A DNA stretch of 64,000 nt from Algibacter lectus (GTDB lineage Bacteria; Bacteroidota; Bacteroidia; Flavobacteriales; Flavobacteriaceae), in the NCBI RefSeq assembly GCF_900112395.1, contig NZ_FOLN01000001.1, forward strand, positions 372,001 through 436,000, given 5' to 3'. Each line of letters begins with the position of its first letter. The stretch's first letter is position 1. A program made the position numbers and the translations under genes. This document shows positions 44,609 through 54,580 of this stretch, piece after piece. The notes under the pieces were generated by a model. That model was not told where the DNA came from and searched no databases. It worked only from the letters and a program-made list of their open reading frames with translations.

Positions 44609-46138
44609 TTAATTAATTTCTAGTTTCTCTCCTTTTAATCCTTTTAGTTGTTTTCCAACATTTTCTGGTCTGTACTTGGTTATATCGAATTTTGGATTTT
44701 GAATGGGTATAATAGCTTTTGTATCTTGAATATGTTTCTCAATTAATTTATCTAATTCCGTAACTTTTTCCGGATATACTTTGGCTAAATTATTATGCTC
44801 GCTCACATCCCATTTTAAATTATATAATAAATAATCGTGCTTAAAATCATTTCCTTGATGAAATAACCTAATTAATTTCCAATCTCCAGAGTGCACAGAC
44901 ATTGCTGTTGGCAACCAATCAGGAACTCCTGGTTGATGCGGAAAATATGTAAAGACCCCTTCTCTTTTTACATCTTTACCTTTTAAAGTTTCGGTAATAT
45001 CAATACCATCAACAGTGTAATTTTTAGGCATTTCTAAACCTGCTAAATGCAACAACGTTGGATAGAAATCTGTAGACTGAATTAATGCATCACTCGTTGT
45101 TCCAGGTGCAGTAATTCCAGGATATGAAATAACTGTTGGCACTCTTACGCCGCCTTCAAACATCGTTGCTTTTCCGCCACGTAAAGGTCTATTGCTTGTT
45201 GGTGGAGCTACATATTCTTCTCCGTTTGGTAAAACATCTGTTACCCCATTGTACATATTCCCTCCGTTATCACTCGTGAAAACAATAATGGTGTTTTCGC
45301 TTAAATTTAATCTATCCAATTCATCTAGCAATCGTCCAATGGCATCATCCATAGAATGAATCATTGCTGCATAAGTTGCAGAATGTTGCGCATCCGTTAA
45401 ATCTACTTTTGTTCTATAATATTTTTTTAGAGTTTCCTTGGCATCAAAAGGCGCATGCACAGAAAATTGCCAATAATTCATAAAAAATGGCACAGACTTA
45501 TCTATAGATCTTAACCAAGAAACGGCTTCGTCTGCCATTCTATCTTCTATGTGTTCTTTAGTATATTTTTCTTTAAAACTTGGATATTTCCATGGAGCAA
45601 CAAAACTACCTGCAGGCCCTGGCCCTGGCCAATGTGGAATATCAACATCAAAACCATGTTCTAAAGGAGAATAAGGTGTTTTTCCTAAATGCCACTTTCC
45701 AAAATGTGCTGTTTGGTACCCCGCATTTTTAAATTGTTTACCTAAAGTTGGTAATTGATTATCTAGTCGTGAAACAGATTCTAACATGACCGCTTTATTC
45801 CCAGGAGCTGGATTTTTTTGTAGTGTTGCTTTTAATTTCACCTCTCCTAAATGTGCAGTAGGCGCTGTAATACCCGTTCTAGCCGGTGTTTGTCCCGTTA
45901 AAATACTTGATCGTGTTGGAGAACATAATGGACTTGCTGCGTAAGCTCTTGTATAAGTAATACCTCTAGCGGCCAAACGTTCTAAATTTGGAGTTTCGTA
46001 TAGTTTAGTTTTACCGTAAAGTGTAACATCGCTCCAGCCTAAATCATCAGCTAAAATAAAAACTACGTTGGGTTTATTTTGAGCCTCTATTCTAGTGATT
46101 AAGGCACAAGTTAAAATTAAAAAAAACAGTTTTTTCAT
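44609..46138 (-). CDS. S1-family sulfatase, CSPTR core
   Basis: A 509-residue sulfatase with signal peptide ([20 protein letters not shown]). Metal site [12 protein letters not shown]; modified Cys72 in [13 protein letters not shown]; then [14 protein letters not shown] and [13 protein letters not shown]. The core has Thr at the fourth place (CxPTR), a variant common in marine Bacteroidota sulfatases. The sequence closely parallels the sulfatase at 56343 (same CSPTR core, TGQ.PAR motif, ADDLGW/VDDMGW and a Phe-Pro-His segment in the C-terminal part), so the two are paralogues of one subfamily. Periplasmic, soluble. Confidence 0.95.
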   Translation of the reverse strand: MKKLFFLILTCALITRIEAQNKPNVVFILADDLGWSDVTLYGKTKLYETPNLERLAARGITYTRAYAASPLCSPTRSSILTGQTPARTGITAPTAHLGEVKLKATLQKNPAPGNKAVMLESVSRLDNQLPTLGKQFKNAGYQTAHFGKWHLGKTPYSPLEHGFDVDIPHWPGPGPAGSFVAPWKYPSFKEKYTKEHIEDRMADEAVSWLRSIDKSVPFFMNYWQFSVHAPFDAKETLKKYYRTKVDLTDAQHSATYAAMIHSMDDAIGRLLDELDRLNLSENTIIVFTSDNGGNMYNGVTDVLPNGEEYVAPPTSNRPLRGGKATMFEGGVRVPTVISYPGITAPGTTSDALIQSTDFYPTLLHLAGLEMPKNYTVDGIDITETLKGKDVKREGVFTYFPHQPGVPDWLPTAMSVHSGDWKLIRLFHQGNDFKHDYLLYNLKWDVSEHNNLAKVYPEKVTELDKLIEKHIQDTKAIIPIQNPKFDITKYRPENVGKQLKGLKGEKLEIN

Positions 46139-46159
46139 CTTAATATTTTTATCGAATTA

Positions 46160-47641
46160 TTATTTGTTTTTAGCTTCAAAAAGCTCAACAGGATTTTTGG
46201 TATAATTATACTGCCATGTTTCTTTTGGCTGAACGGATTTAAACTCATCAGCCCCATAAAAGTCATCATGGTATTTATCCATCCATTGGTAAGTCAACTC
46301 TTTGAGACGACTCTTAATAACTTTGTATTCTGGATCTTCATATAAGTTATTTAATTGGTATGGATCTTTTATTCTATCAAACAAAGTATTGGTAATAGGG
46401 TTATTATCTTTATCCATAGAAAATGTAAATTCTTCTGTAACAACACCTCGCCAATTAATGTTATTTGCATGGCCAAGACGATATACCCAAAGTGGTACAT
46501 AATTATCTTTATTAGATTGGTTCTTTATTAATGCCGCCGACAAATCACGACCATCAAACTCTTGTTTCGTATCAATATCCAAATACCCTAAAAGGGTAGG
46601 TAAAATATCTAAAGTCCCAAAAAGCGTTTTTGTTTTTAAGCCGCTTTTTATTTTCTTAGGATATTTAATGATAAACGGAATTTTGTTAGAATAATCGTGT
46701 GGGTATTGCTTTGGCAAAACGGCGTTATGAGATTCTAACATATCTCCATGATCTGCAGAGAATGCTACCAAGGTATTATCTTCCACATCCATACTCTTTA
46801 ATTGATCCATCAATCTACCTAAAGCAATATCTACTCCTGTAACTTGTGCCATATGGCCGTGATACATGCGTCTTCTATCTGGAGTATCTTCTAAACCAGG
46901 ACGTAAAATTATAGAATCTCGATTATACAAATTCATCAACTCATCCTCTGTGTCGTATCGATAATGCATTTTACCATCCTCTCCTTTAAACTTGCCCCAA
47001 TCGTGTGGTGGATGTAAAGACAAAATTATGGCGAATGGTTTGGTTTTATCTATTTGCTTTAAATAATTAATAGCTTGACGTGTTTGCCCATAGGGTTCCC
47101 ACTCGCTAAAAAATTCCTTTTCCCCGTTTTTATTCCAAAAAAAGGCTTTCCCTGCCCTAAAATCTACATGACAGTTGTTGGTTAAAATAGTATCGAAACC
47201 ATAAGTTAACGCTTCAGGAATAGGTCTATCTCTATCGCCCCCCAATAAATGCCATTTTCCAAAATACGCGGTTTGATAGCCTTTTTCTTTTAATATTTCT
47301 GCCAACAAATTTGTTTTATTAGGCAATAAAGGCGCATCGTTAACAAAGGCTCCATTTTTTAATGGATGCATGCCACTCATTAACATCCCTCTAAAAGGTG
47401 TACAAACGGGTTGACTCGAAAATGCATTTTCAAGTAACATGCCTTCGCTGGCAAGCTTATCTAAATTTGGTGTTATTATTTGTGTATTGCCATATGCTCC
47501 AACCATATCGGCAGAGTGTTGATCTGAAAGTACTATAACAAGGTTTGGTGATTTTCGCGAAGTTATTTCACTAGATTCTAAAACTCTAGACTTACAAGAC
47601 AACAGTACAGCTAAGCTAAATAATATATATATACATCTCAT
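46160..47641 (-). CDS. S1-family sulfatase, CTPFR core
   Basis: A 493-residue sulfatase lipoprotein (lipobox VLLSC, Cys16). The metal site reads VIVLSDQHSADM, with Gln instead of the second Asp, a form seen in several heparan- and choline-type sulfatase groups. The modified Cys80 lies in PVCTPFRGMLMSG, a CxPxR core with Phe in place of Ser. Later motifs AYFGKWHLLGG and VAFSADHGDML are intact. It is the first sulfatase after the susD terminator-like hairpin. Likely acts on a different sulfate position than its neighbours (inference). Confidence 0.93.
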   Translation of the reverse strand: MRCIYILFSLAVLLSCKSRVLESSEITSRKSPNLVIVLSDQHSADMVGAYGNTQIITPNLDKLASEGMLLENAFSSQPVCTPFRGMLMSGMHPLKNGAFVNDAPLLPNKTNLLAEILKEKGYQTAYFGKWHLLGGDRDRPIPEALTYGFDTILTNNCHVDFRAGKAFFWNKNGEKEFFSEWEPYGQTRQAINYLKQIDKTKPFAIILSLHPPHDWGKFKGEDGKMHYRYDTEDELMNLYNRDSIILRPGLEDTPDRRRMYHGHMAQVTGVDIALGRLMDQLKSMDVEDNTLVAFSADHGDMLESHNAVLPKQYPHDYSNKIPFIIKYPKKIKSGLKTKTLFGTLDILPTLLGYLDIDTKQEFDGRDLSAALIKNQSNKDNYVPLWVYRLGHANNINWRGVVTEEFTFSMDKDNNPITNTLFDRIKDPYQLNNLYEDPEYKVIKSRLKELTYQWMDKYHDDFYGADEFKSVQPKETWQYNYTKNPVELFEAKNK

Positions 47642-47687
47642 ATTCTATACTGTTATGACAGTAAAAAACTAATTATTGTTTAGTAAT

Positions 47688-47718
47688 AAAAGCCACAAAC
47701 ATAAAATTTGCGGCTTTT
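47688..47718 (-). terminator. Stem-loop after susD, probable partial terminator
   Basis: On the minus strand AAAAGCCGCAAA pairs with TTTGTGGCTTTT over 12 bp (one G-U) around a 7-nt loop and is followed by ATTACTAAAC. It lies 20 bases after the susD stop and before three sulfatase genes of the same strand, where it could lower enzyme expression relative to the transporter. Confidence 0.6.
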
Positions 47719-47737
47719 ACTCTTCTAAAATGTTATA

Positions 47738-49276
47738 CTACCATCCTGGATTATTAGGCAATAAATTTGGATTTTTACTTATCTCAGCATTAGGTAATGG
47801 AGATAAAATAAATTTATCATCCCAACTATTATTTGGGTATCTCCATTTTCTTAATAAGTGATCTTCAAACTCTTGTTCTACAGTCCCCCAACGTCTTAAA
47901 TCGAAAAGTTCTCCCATTTCAGCATAAAGTTCTCTTGTTCTCTCTTCTCTAATAATGGTTCTTAGAGCAACCGGATCTGTTTCTGTAATTTCACTAGCAT
48001 TTACTCTATCTCTAGCAATTTTTAAATATGGCAATGCTTTTGCTGCCTCTCCATTTTCATTATAAGCTTCTGCCAACATTAAAAAGGCATCAACATACCT
48101 ATAAACAATATGATCTTTTGTGTGCGCTACATTATTTGTAGCTCCACCATCCATGTATTTAGTAGAACATATACCACTTCTACCCTGATAAGTCGTTCCA
48201 CGCGATACAAGCGGGGTTGCTTTATATGGTACTTCATTACCTGTACGCTTATTGATATATGTATTTTGATATCCTTGAACCAATCTCACATCATCAGCCT
48301 CGTAAAGATCTAAAATAGCAGGATGCCATGCTAATAAATAATTACTACCATTTGCTGACTGTATTCCTCCAACAGTGCTTAAGTTAGGATTTGCCCAAAC
48401 AGGTAATACGCCTCCAAGTCCATTTTCGTAAATATTTCCAAATGCAAAAATAATTTCTTTATTTCCTTCATTAGAAATATCGAATATTCTTCCCCAATTA
48501 TCTTCTAATGCCACATCGTAATCTTGAGGATTATCTGCCAACGGCTTTAAAACCTCTATAGCTTTTTGATAATTCTCTGTTCTTTCCAAAGGTAATCCTG
48601 CAGAAGTTAAATACACTTTACCCAATAAGAAAGCTCCTCCTGCTTTTGTTACTCGGCCTGAACCTGTTTTAGTCCAAGTTACTGGTAAGTTCTCATTTGC
48701 AAATATTAAATCTTCAATTATTAAATTATAAACATCTCCTACAGAGCTTCTTCCTTTAAATAAAATATCTGGATTTGCCGATGTTACTGGTTCTGTATAG
48801 ATAGGTAAATCGCCAAAAACTTGTGTTAACTGAAAATAAGTATATGCACGCATCCATCTTGCTTCTGCTAAATAGCGATTAGCTATTTCTGGTTGTTCTG
48901 TAAAAAAAGGAGATAAAGGCATATTTTTAATAATCGTATTAGCCCGTCCAATCGCAATAAAACCAGTACGCCATATACGGTCATACCTAAAAGGTTGTTG
49001 TTCTGGAGTTAAATAAGCTGAATGAATAGCAAAACCAAGACTCCTAGAAGTAGCATATTTACTTCCTGCCATAGTTCCTATCATATACATATCCTGCTCC
49101 CAAACAACATGCTTAAACGCTTCGTAAATCCCAAGATTTTGAGCTTGTAACTGATCTTCATTTTGATAAAACGTATCACTACTGTAGGTTGAAAATATTT
49201 CCTCTTCTAAGGCAGTATCACACGATACAAGGCCTACAATCATTAAACAGAAAACTATTATATGTTTAAGTTTCAT
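47738..49276 (-). CDS. SusD/RagB-family surface glycan-binding lipoprotein of the PUL
   Basis: A 512-residue lipoprotein: lipobox GLVSC (Cys19). The SusD pattern is complete: YLAEARWMRAYTYFQLTQVF, GDLPIYTEPV, GGAFLLGKVYLTSAGLP, YRYVDAFLMLAEAYNENGEA, TIIREERTRELYAEMGELFD and a C-terminal LSPLPNAEISKNPNLLPNNP. It lids the SusC encoded 24 bases upstream and binds the incoming oligosaccharide at the surface. Aromatic residues that would stack on sugars cannot be picked out without a structure. Confidence 0.96.
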   Translation of the reverse strand: MKLKHIIVFCLMIVGLVSCDTALEEEIFSTYSSDTFYQNEDQLQAQNLGIYEAFKHVVWEQDMYMIGTMAGSKYATSRSLGFAIHSAYLTPEQQPFRYDRIWRTGFIAIGRANTIIKNMPLSPFFTEQPEIANRYLAEARWMRAYTYFQLTQVFGDLPIYTEPVTSANPDILFKGRSSVGDVYNLIIEDLIFANENLPVTWTKTGSGRVTKAGGAFLLGKVYLTSAGLPLERTENYQKAIEVLKPLADNPQDYDVALEDNWGRIFDISNEGNKEIIFAFGNIYENGLGGVLPVWANPNLSTVGGIQSANGSNYLLAWHPAILDLYEADDVRLVQGYQNTYINKRTGNEVPYKATPLVSRGTTYQGRSGICSTKYMDGGATNNVAHTKDHIVYRYVDAFLMLAEAYNENGEAAKALPYLKIARDRVNASEITETDPVALRTIIREERTRELYAEMGELFDLRRWGTVEQEFEDHLLRKWRYPNNSWDDKFILSPLPNAEISKNPNLLPNNPGW

Positions 49277-49300
49277 AATATATTTTTTTATTTTAGACTA

Positions 49301-52300
49301 TTAAAATGTTAAGTTTACTCCTAATGTATACACCTTTGGTCTTGGGTAAGCCGAATAATCAATACCTCTATTTAAGGCGCCATTTCCATTTGTACTAACT
49401 TCTGGATCTGGCCCGGTATAGTTTGTAATAGTAACCATGTTAGTTCCTGTTGCAATTATAGACGCATTTTTAAAAAAGGGAACCTTTCTTAAATTGTACC
49501 TCACACTTAAGTTTTTAAGTCTAACATAAGAACCATCTTCTACATAAACAGAATTTGGAATATTAACAACTTCAGGACTTCCATTACTTGGGTATCTGAT
49601 ATCGTTATGCTGATCATCTAGGGTCCAACGGTTTTTAAGATAATCTTGAGAACTATTAGCACCTACCCAACCAGAGCCAATAAAACCTCTATTCAGATTA
49701 AGAATATCATTACCGAAAGAGCCTTGTACGAACATGGAAATGTTAAAATCTCCAATCTTAAATTGATTGTTCCATCCGAAGAAAAAATCTGGATTAGGAT
49801 TACCTATAACTTGCCTATCTTCTATACTTATTACGCCATCTCCATTAAGATCGTCAAACTTCCATAACCCTGGTGTATTTGCTTGTGGGTTACCATTACC
49901 ATTGTTATTTCGAGCTGTGGTTGCAAAAATTTGAACATCGACTGGATTACCATCAGAATCTATCCCTGGCTCAGTTCTAATATTGAAGTTACCATTAGCG
50001 TAATCTACTAAATCGTCCACTTGAATTAACCCTGTAACTTTGTAACCATAAAACAAACCTAATTCTTGTCCCGGAGCTGTTCTTGTTCCATCTATTCCAA
50101 AGAAATTGGTCGCTAAATTAGGCCCTTGAATAAACTCATTTGTACCATATTCAATCAACTTAGTCACATTTTTCGTCCAATTTAGTTTGGTTGTCCACGA
50201 AAACTTTTCATTATTAAAAATATCATACCCCAAATCTATTTCAATACCCCTATTTTCTAATTCACCATCATTAATTGGTATTGATCCAAAACCATTCTGT
50301 AATGGTATTTGTAGGTTGTTTAATAGATTATCAGTTATTCTTTCATAAACATCCACCGATGTTCTTAACCTGTTTTTAAAGAAATTTAAATTTACACCTA
50401 AATTTAATGTTCTACTCGTTTCCCAAGTCAGGTTTTTATTTGCAATACGTTCAGAAAAAGTAGCAGTATTTAAGGTATTGTCTGTTAACCCTATTCTACC
50501 TATTGCATAAGTATCTAATGTTGAATACGGCCCTACACCAATAGAACTACCAACTTCACCATAAGAGACTCTTAACTTAAATTGAGAAATGGATCTTATT
50601 TTTTTCATAAATCCTTCTTTATTTATATCCCAAGAAAGCGCGGCCGAAGGAAAGAATCCCCATGGCTCTCCTTGACTAAATTTAGAATCCCCATCATTTC
50701 TACCTGTTGCTGTAAAGGTATATTTCTTTTTGTATGAATAAACAAACCTGAATAATAAGGATTGGATATAATTATTTGATTTAAAAGATTTAGGATCCGA
50801 AATAGTTCCTGCCAACTGGATAGCATCTACGCCTAAATCATCGAATGTAAAATCGTTATACAGTGTGCTTTTTCTAAAACTTGTAACATCGGTATAACTA
50901 GCACCAGCCGTAACATTTATGTTATGACTATTGAAGTTTTGATTATTATAATTTACAAATGATTCGGCTGTAAACCTATTAGTTTCAGCATCAGAAAGAA
51001 ATAAGCGTCCATTAGCGTTTCGTCCAGATCGTGTTTTTTTGTTTTGAAAACTTTGATTTGTATTATTGTTATAATTAAAACCAATTCTATTGGTCCAGTT
51101 TAAACCTTTGGCTAAGTTATACACCCCACTTGTAGAGAATATCATCGATTTACCTCGCACAACATTATCTGCTTGCGTTGCTTCAATTAAAGGATTTTGT
51201 ACAATTTCGCCTTCTTGGTCAAACTCATTCAAGTCGCCAGCTTCATCAAATAAACGAACATATGGGTTAATCCTCATGGCCGAAAAAACAACACCTGCCA
51301 AACCACTTCTTGCACTAGTTTGCACCCTTTGATTTTTGGTGTTATTTAATTGAAGATTTGTATTAAGTGTGAAATTATCACCCACTTTCATTTTAGAATT
51401 ATATCTCAAATTCATTCTGCGAAATACAGAATTTATAATATTACCTTCATTTTGATTATAATTCACAGATAATAGCTGAGAAAATGCTTTTGTACCACCG
51501 GAAATACTAAAATTCACAGTATTATTAAAACCTTGTCTAAAAATAGCATCCATAAAATTGGTACCTACACCAGCATTTTCAGGTAGCGGTCTATTTGGTT
51601 CTGATCCATCAAATTGAATTCTATCATCATCTACCAATTGTTGATACGTTAATTGTGGAGTTTGTAATACCGTTCTATCATTTGCAAATTGAGCAAACTG
51701 GCTTGCTGTGGCTAACTCGTAAGGTAATCCAATACTGGAAATAGAGCTTTTAAAAGACATCTCAATTCTTGTTTTTCCTACCTTTGCTTCCTTGGTTTTA
51801 ATTAAAACAACACCATTTCCTGCTCTAGCACCATAAATGGCGGTGGCCGATGCATCTTTTAAAACTTCTATACTTTCAATATCATCTGGGTTTAAATCTG
51901 CCAACGGGTTAGTACTTGTAAAAAAGTTATCGCCTTCTGCCTGAGTATCTAAACCTAATGGAATACCATTTATTACATATAACGGCTGACTACTTCCACT
52001 TATACTATTTATCCCCCTAATATTTACAGAAATCCCTCCGCCTGGTTCACCTGAATCTTGAGAAACCAATACACCTGAAGCCTGACCTTGAAGGGTCTCA
52101 GTTATACTAGTATAAAATTGATCTTCTAAATCTTTACTTTTAACAGAGCTTATAGCACCTGTTACATCTTCCCTTTTTACCGCGCCATAACCAATAACAA
52201 CCACTTCGTTTAATGATTGAATATCTTCCTTTAAAGTAATATTTACAGTACCCGAACTATTTATTGGACGTTCAACAGATACAAACCCAATATATCTATA

Positions 52301-52531
52301 GACTAATGTTTTAGATCCTGGCTTTAAAGTGATTTCATAATTACCATCAAAATCTGTAACCGTCCCATTGGATGTTCCTAATTGTACAACAGCAACACCT
52401 GGTAAAGGTAAATCGTTTGAAGATTTAATAACACCTTTAACAATTTCTTGAGCATAACTTCCTAAAGAAAGCATAATAAAGAAAAAGAATAGAATCTTCT
52501 TCAAGACATTCTCGTAATTAATTAATTTCAT
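49301..52531 (-). CDS. SusC/RagA-type TonB-dependent receptor of the PUL
   Basis: A 1076-residue transporter without an STN domain. Signal peptide to about residue 28 (LGSYAQ); carboxypeptidase-like domain about 30-110; the SusC signature LNEVVVIGYGAVKREDVTGA at about 107-127; plug to about 235 (PLYVINGIPLGL, IESIEVLKDASATAIYGARA); then the barrel, ending YTLGVNLTF. Lack of STN means regulation passes through the hybrid two-component protein rather than a sigma/anti-sigma pair, unlike the SusC at 4378. It is the first gene of the minus-strand operon, with a motif upstream that recurs before the GH78 gene. Confidence 0.96.
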   Translation of the reverse strand: MKLINYENVLKKILFFFFIMLSLGSYAQEIVKGVIKSSNDLPLPGVAVVQLGTSNGTVTDFDGNYEITLKPGSKTLVYRYIGFVSVERPINSSGTVNITLKEDIQSLNEVVVIGYGAVKREDVTGAISSVKSKDLEDQFYTSITETLQGQASGVLVSQDSGEPGGGISVNIRGINSISGSSQPLYVINGIPLGLDTQAEGDNFFTSTNPLADLNPDDIESIEVLKDASATAIYGARAGNGVVLIKTKEAKVGKTRIEMSFKSSISSIGLPYELATASQFAQFANDRTVLQTPQLTYQQLVDDDRIQFDGSEPNRPLPENAGVGTNFMDAIFRQGFNNTVNFSISGGTKAFSQLLSVNYNQNEGNIINSVFRRMNLRYNSKMKVGDNFTLNTNLQLNNTKNQRVQTSARSGLAGVVFSAMRINPYVRLFDEAGDLNEFDQEGEIVQNPLIEATQADNVVRGKSMIFSTSGVYNLAKGLNWTNRIGFNYNNNTNQSFQNKKTRSGRNANGRLFLSDAETNRFTAESFVNYNNQNFNSHNINVTAGASYTDVTSFRKSTLYNDFTFDDLGVDAIQLAGTISDPKSFKSNNYIQSLLFRFVYSYKKKYTFTATGRNDGDSKFSQGEPWGFFPSAALSWDINKEGFMKKIRSISQFKLRVSYGEVGSSIGVGPYSTLDTYAIGRIGLTDNTLNTATFSERIANKNLTWETSRTLNLGVNLNFFKNRLRTSVDVYERITDNLLNNLQIPLQNGFGSIPINDGELENRGIEIDLGYDIFNNEKFSWTTKLNWTKNVTKLIEYGTNEFIQGPNLATNFFGIDGTRTAPGQELGLFYGYKVTGLIQVDDLVDYANGNFNIRTEPGIDSDGNPVDVQIFATTARNNNGNGNPQANTPGLWKFDDLNGDGVISIEDRQVIGNPNPDFFFGWNNQFKIGDFNISMFVQGSFGNDILNLNRGFIGSGWVGANSSQDYLKNRWTLDDQHNDIRYPSNGSPEVVNIPNSVYVEDGSYVRLKNLSVRYNLRKVPFFKNASIIATGTNMVTITNYTGPDPEVSTNGNGALNRGIDYSAYPRPKVYTLGVNLTF

Positions 52532-52614
52532 AATTTAGTTTTTAATTTTTTTTAATCTTGATGATTAATGGTTTATTCTAACTCCAACAATATTAATATA
52601 ATCTTAACATAATT

Positions 52615-52637
52615 GCATCCTGCCGAATCTGCAATAA
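52615..52637. promoter_or_regulatory. Shared PUL operator candidate upstream of susC
   Basis: GCATCCTGCCGAATCTGCAA matches the sequence at 54393 upstream of the opposite operon at most positions (consensus GYATCCTGCYRWATCTGCWAT). It holds two CTGC half-sites ten bases apart, suiting an AraC-type output domain. Distance to the susC start is about 84 bases. The rest of this 322-base gap shows no gene. Confidence 0.5.
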
Positions 52638-52853
52638 CAACTTTTAATACAAGATACGCCCTTAAAACAATAACAAACAGGAAACAAAAAGAACAAAAAA
52701 AATGCTTTCATCTTTCTTCTGTCACTACCTTTGGAAGATACAACACTAGTAATTTATTGAAACAAGACTTTATTTATCTCTATTACGCAAGAAAAGACCA
52801 CCACTTATACACTTATCTTTTATACTATAAAACCTATTTACTTTTATAAAACG

Positions 52854-54341
52854 TTAACGTATGTTTTGTCGTGTCTTTATTTTTGCTGGATTTTCAACTT
52901 CATCGTGTGTTTCCTTTCGCCATGTCTTCAATGCGTTTTTTAACTCCATTTTTTTTGTATTATAATTAGCATCGTTAGCCAAATTAACAAGCTGATATGG
53001 ATCTGTTTTAATGTTATAAAGTTCCTCTTCCGGCCGTCCAGATTCTAGTAACCTTAAAATTTTACACTGTTTTGGATGGCTAAACTTAGCCTGTATAGTA
53101 GCCTCATAACTTCTATTATTCCAACCTTTAACATCACTTAAATCTGCAGGAAGTAAATAATCTTTATTTGGCATTAAGTTTTTAATAAAATAAAATTCAC
53201 CATCAAAAACCATACGACTTGGGTAGTGCTCCTTTGGATTTGGTCCATGAGAATTATGCTCGCCAAAAATATATTTTCTGCTCTGTATTTTTTTTGCTCT
53301 ACCAGATAAAATAGGAATTAAAGATTTACCTTGAACAGTCTGGGGTACAGGAATATTTAAAAAGTCTAATATAGTAGGCATAATATCTACATGAGAAACT
53401 AACGCCTCAGAGATTTTATTCTTTCTAATATTTGGACCAACAACAGCGAAAGGCACATGTAATCCTTCGGCATAAGCTGAGGCTTTCGCTCTATGATAAG
53501 GTTGACCTTGATCGGAAGTAAAAATAATTAGGGTGTTTTCTAATTTCCCTTTAAGTTTTAAAGCCTCTATAATACTTCCCGCACAAGCATCGGCTAACTG
53601 TATACACCCAAAATATTTACTCAAATCCTCGCGCATTAACGGCGTATCTGGTAAATATTCTGGAACAGTAATGATACTTGGGTCTACCATATATTCAGGA
53701 AACTCATTCATATGAGTGTCAAAATTTCTATGTGGCGGCGAAATATTTGCTTGAAAAAAAAACGGCTGACTTCCTGCATTATCTATAAATTCTGAAATCA
53801 CCCTTTTATACTCCTCCGGATTATTATGAACAGGATTCCTATCTGAATATGGAAATTTCCAAGGTGGACTCATGTGAAATTTTTGAGTTATAGCTGTGAA
53901 AAACCCATATTCCTTCAAAACTTCTGGTAAAGTTTTAATGTATTCATGAATACCTACTGCATCAACCGTTGGAGATTCTTTTCCAAAGAAACTATCTGGA
54001 TCACTTAATTTTGGTGTTATGGTATTTCTCCAATGCCCATTTGCATGCGGAAACATACCGGTATTAATAGAACTTCTACTTGGCGAACATGATGGTACGC
54101 TAGCATAAGAATTAGTGAAACGCATACCTTTTCTTGTAAACTTATCAAAATTAGGTGTTTTAATACCTTTTGTTCCATCTATGGCTGTATCATAACCTTG
54201 ATCATCTAATAAAATAAGTACAACGTTTAATGGCTGTGTATCCTCAATTCGTTCTTTTACATCGTTTTGACTTTTACAACTTTGAAACAGCATAGAAACA
54301 CTAATGATTAGAAGAGTAAATCGAATACTAGCAAAAAACAT
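52854..54341 (-). CDS. S1-family sulfatase, CSPSR core (N-sulfatase-like)
   Basis: Start taken at MFFASIRFTLLIISVSMLFQ (54341), giving a typical lipoprotein signal with Cys in FQSCKS; a Met nine codons upstream is in frame. The protein of about 495 residues has VVLILLDDQGYDTA as metal site, the modified Cys in SCSPSRSSINTGM (canonical CxPSR), TQKFHMSPPW and LIIFTSDQGQPY. The KFHM form and overall pattern resemble heparan N-sulfatase-like S1 members. It stands alone between the susC gene and the divergent GH78 operon with its own upstream region. Confidence 0.93.
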   Translation of the reverse strand: MFFASIRFTLLIISVSMLFQSCKSQNDVKERIEDTQPLNVVLILLDDQGYDTAIDGTKGIKTPNFDKFTRKGMRFTNSYASVPSCSPSRSSINTGMFPHANGHWRNTITPKLSDPDSFFGKESPTVDAVGIHEYIKTLPEVLKEYGFFTAITQKFHMSPPWKFPYSDRNPVHNNPEEYKRVISEFIDNAGSQPFFFQANISPPHRNFDTHMNEFPEYMVDPSIITVPEYLPDTPLMREDLSKYFGCIQLADACAGSIIEALKLKGKLENTLIIFTSDQGQPYHRAKASAYAEGLHVPFAVVGPNIRKNKISEALVSHVDIMPTILDFLNIPVPQTVQGKSLIPILSGRAKKIQSRKYIFGEHNSHGPNPKEHYPSRMVFDGEFYFIKNLMPNKDYLLPADLSDVKGWNNRSYEATIQAKFSHPKQCKILRLLESGRPEEELYNIKTDPYQLVNLANDANYNTKKMELKNALKTWRKETHDEVENPAKIKTRQNIR

Positions 54342-54392
54342 AAAATCACATATTAAATTAGTCCTCAAAAATATTAAATATAATCCCCTAAT

Positions 54393-54415
54393 GTATCCTG
54401 CTATATCTGCTATAC
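54393..54415. promoter_or_regulatory. Shared PUL operator candidate, copy 2
   Basis: GTATCCTGCTATATCTGCTA, near-identical to the copy at 52615. It lies in the 212-base divergent region between a sulfatase and the GH78 operon. Confidence 0.5.
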
Positions 54416-54480
54416 TCCTTTTTTATATCAATGATTTTAAACCAAAAACAAGTAACCGCCTTTCATTTAATATATAAAGG

Positions 54481-54501
54481 CAACAGGTTTCAACAGGATA
54501 C
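54481..54501 (-). promoter_or_regulatory. Shared PUL operator candidate, inverted variant
   Basis: Read on the minus strand the sequence starts GTATCCTGTTGAAACCTGTT, the same first eight bases as the copy at 54393, with the second half-site one base further on (CCTGTTGAAA repeated as CCTGTT). It sits 80 bases before the GH78 ATG. Confidence 0.4.
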
Positions 54502-54580
54502 TATTTATTGTATTCTGAGGTACTTTTACAAGCCAGTGTAACACATAAAAATTATTAATCTTTTTCAATAAAGTCAAAAA

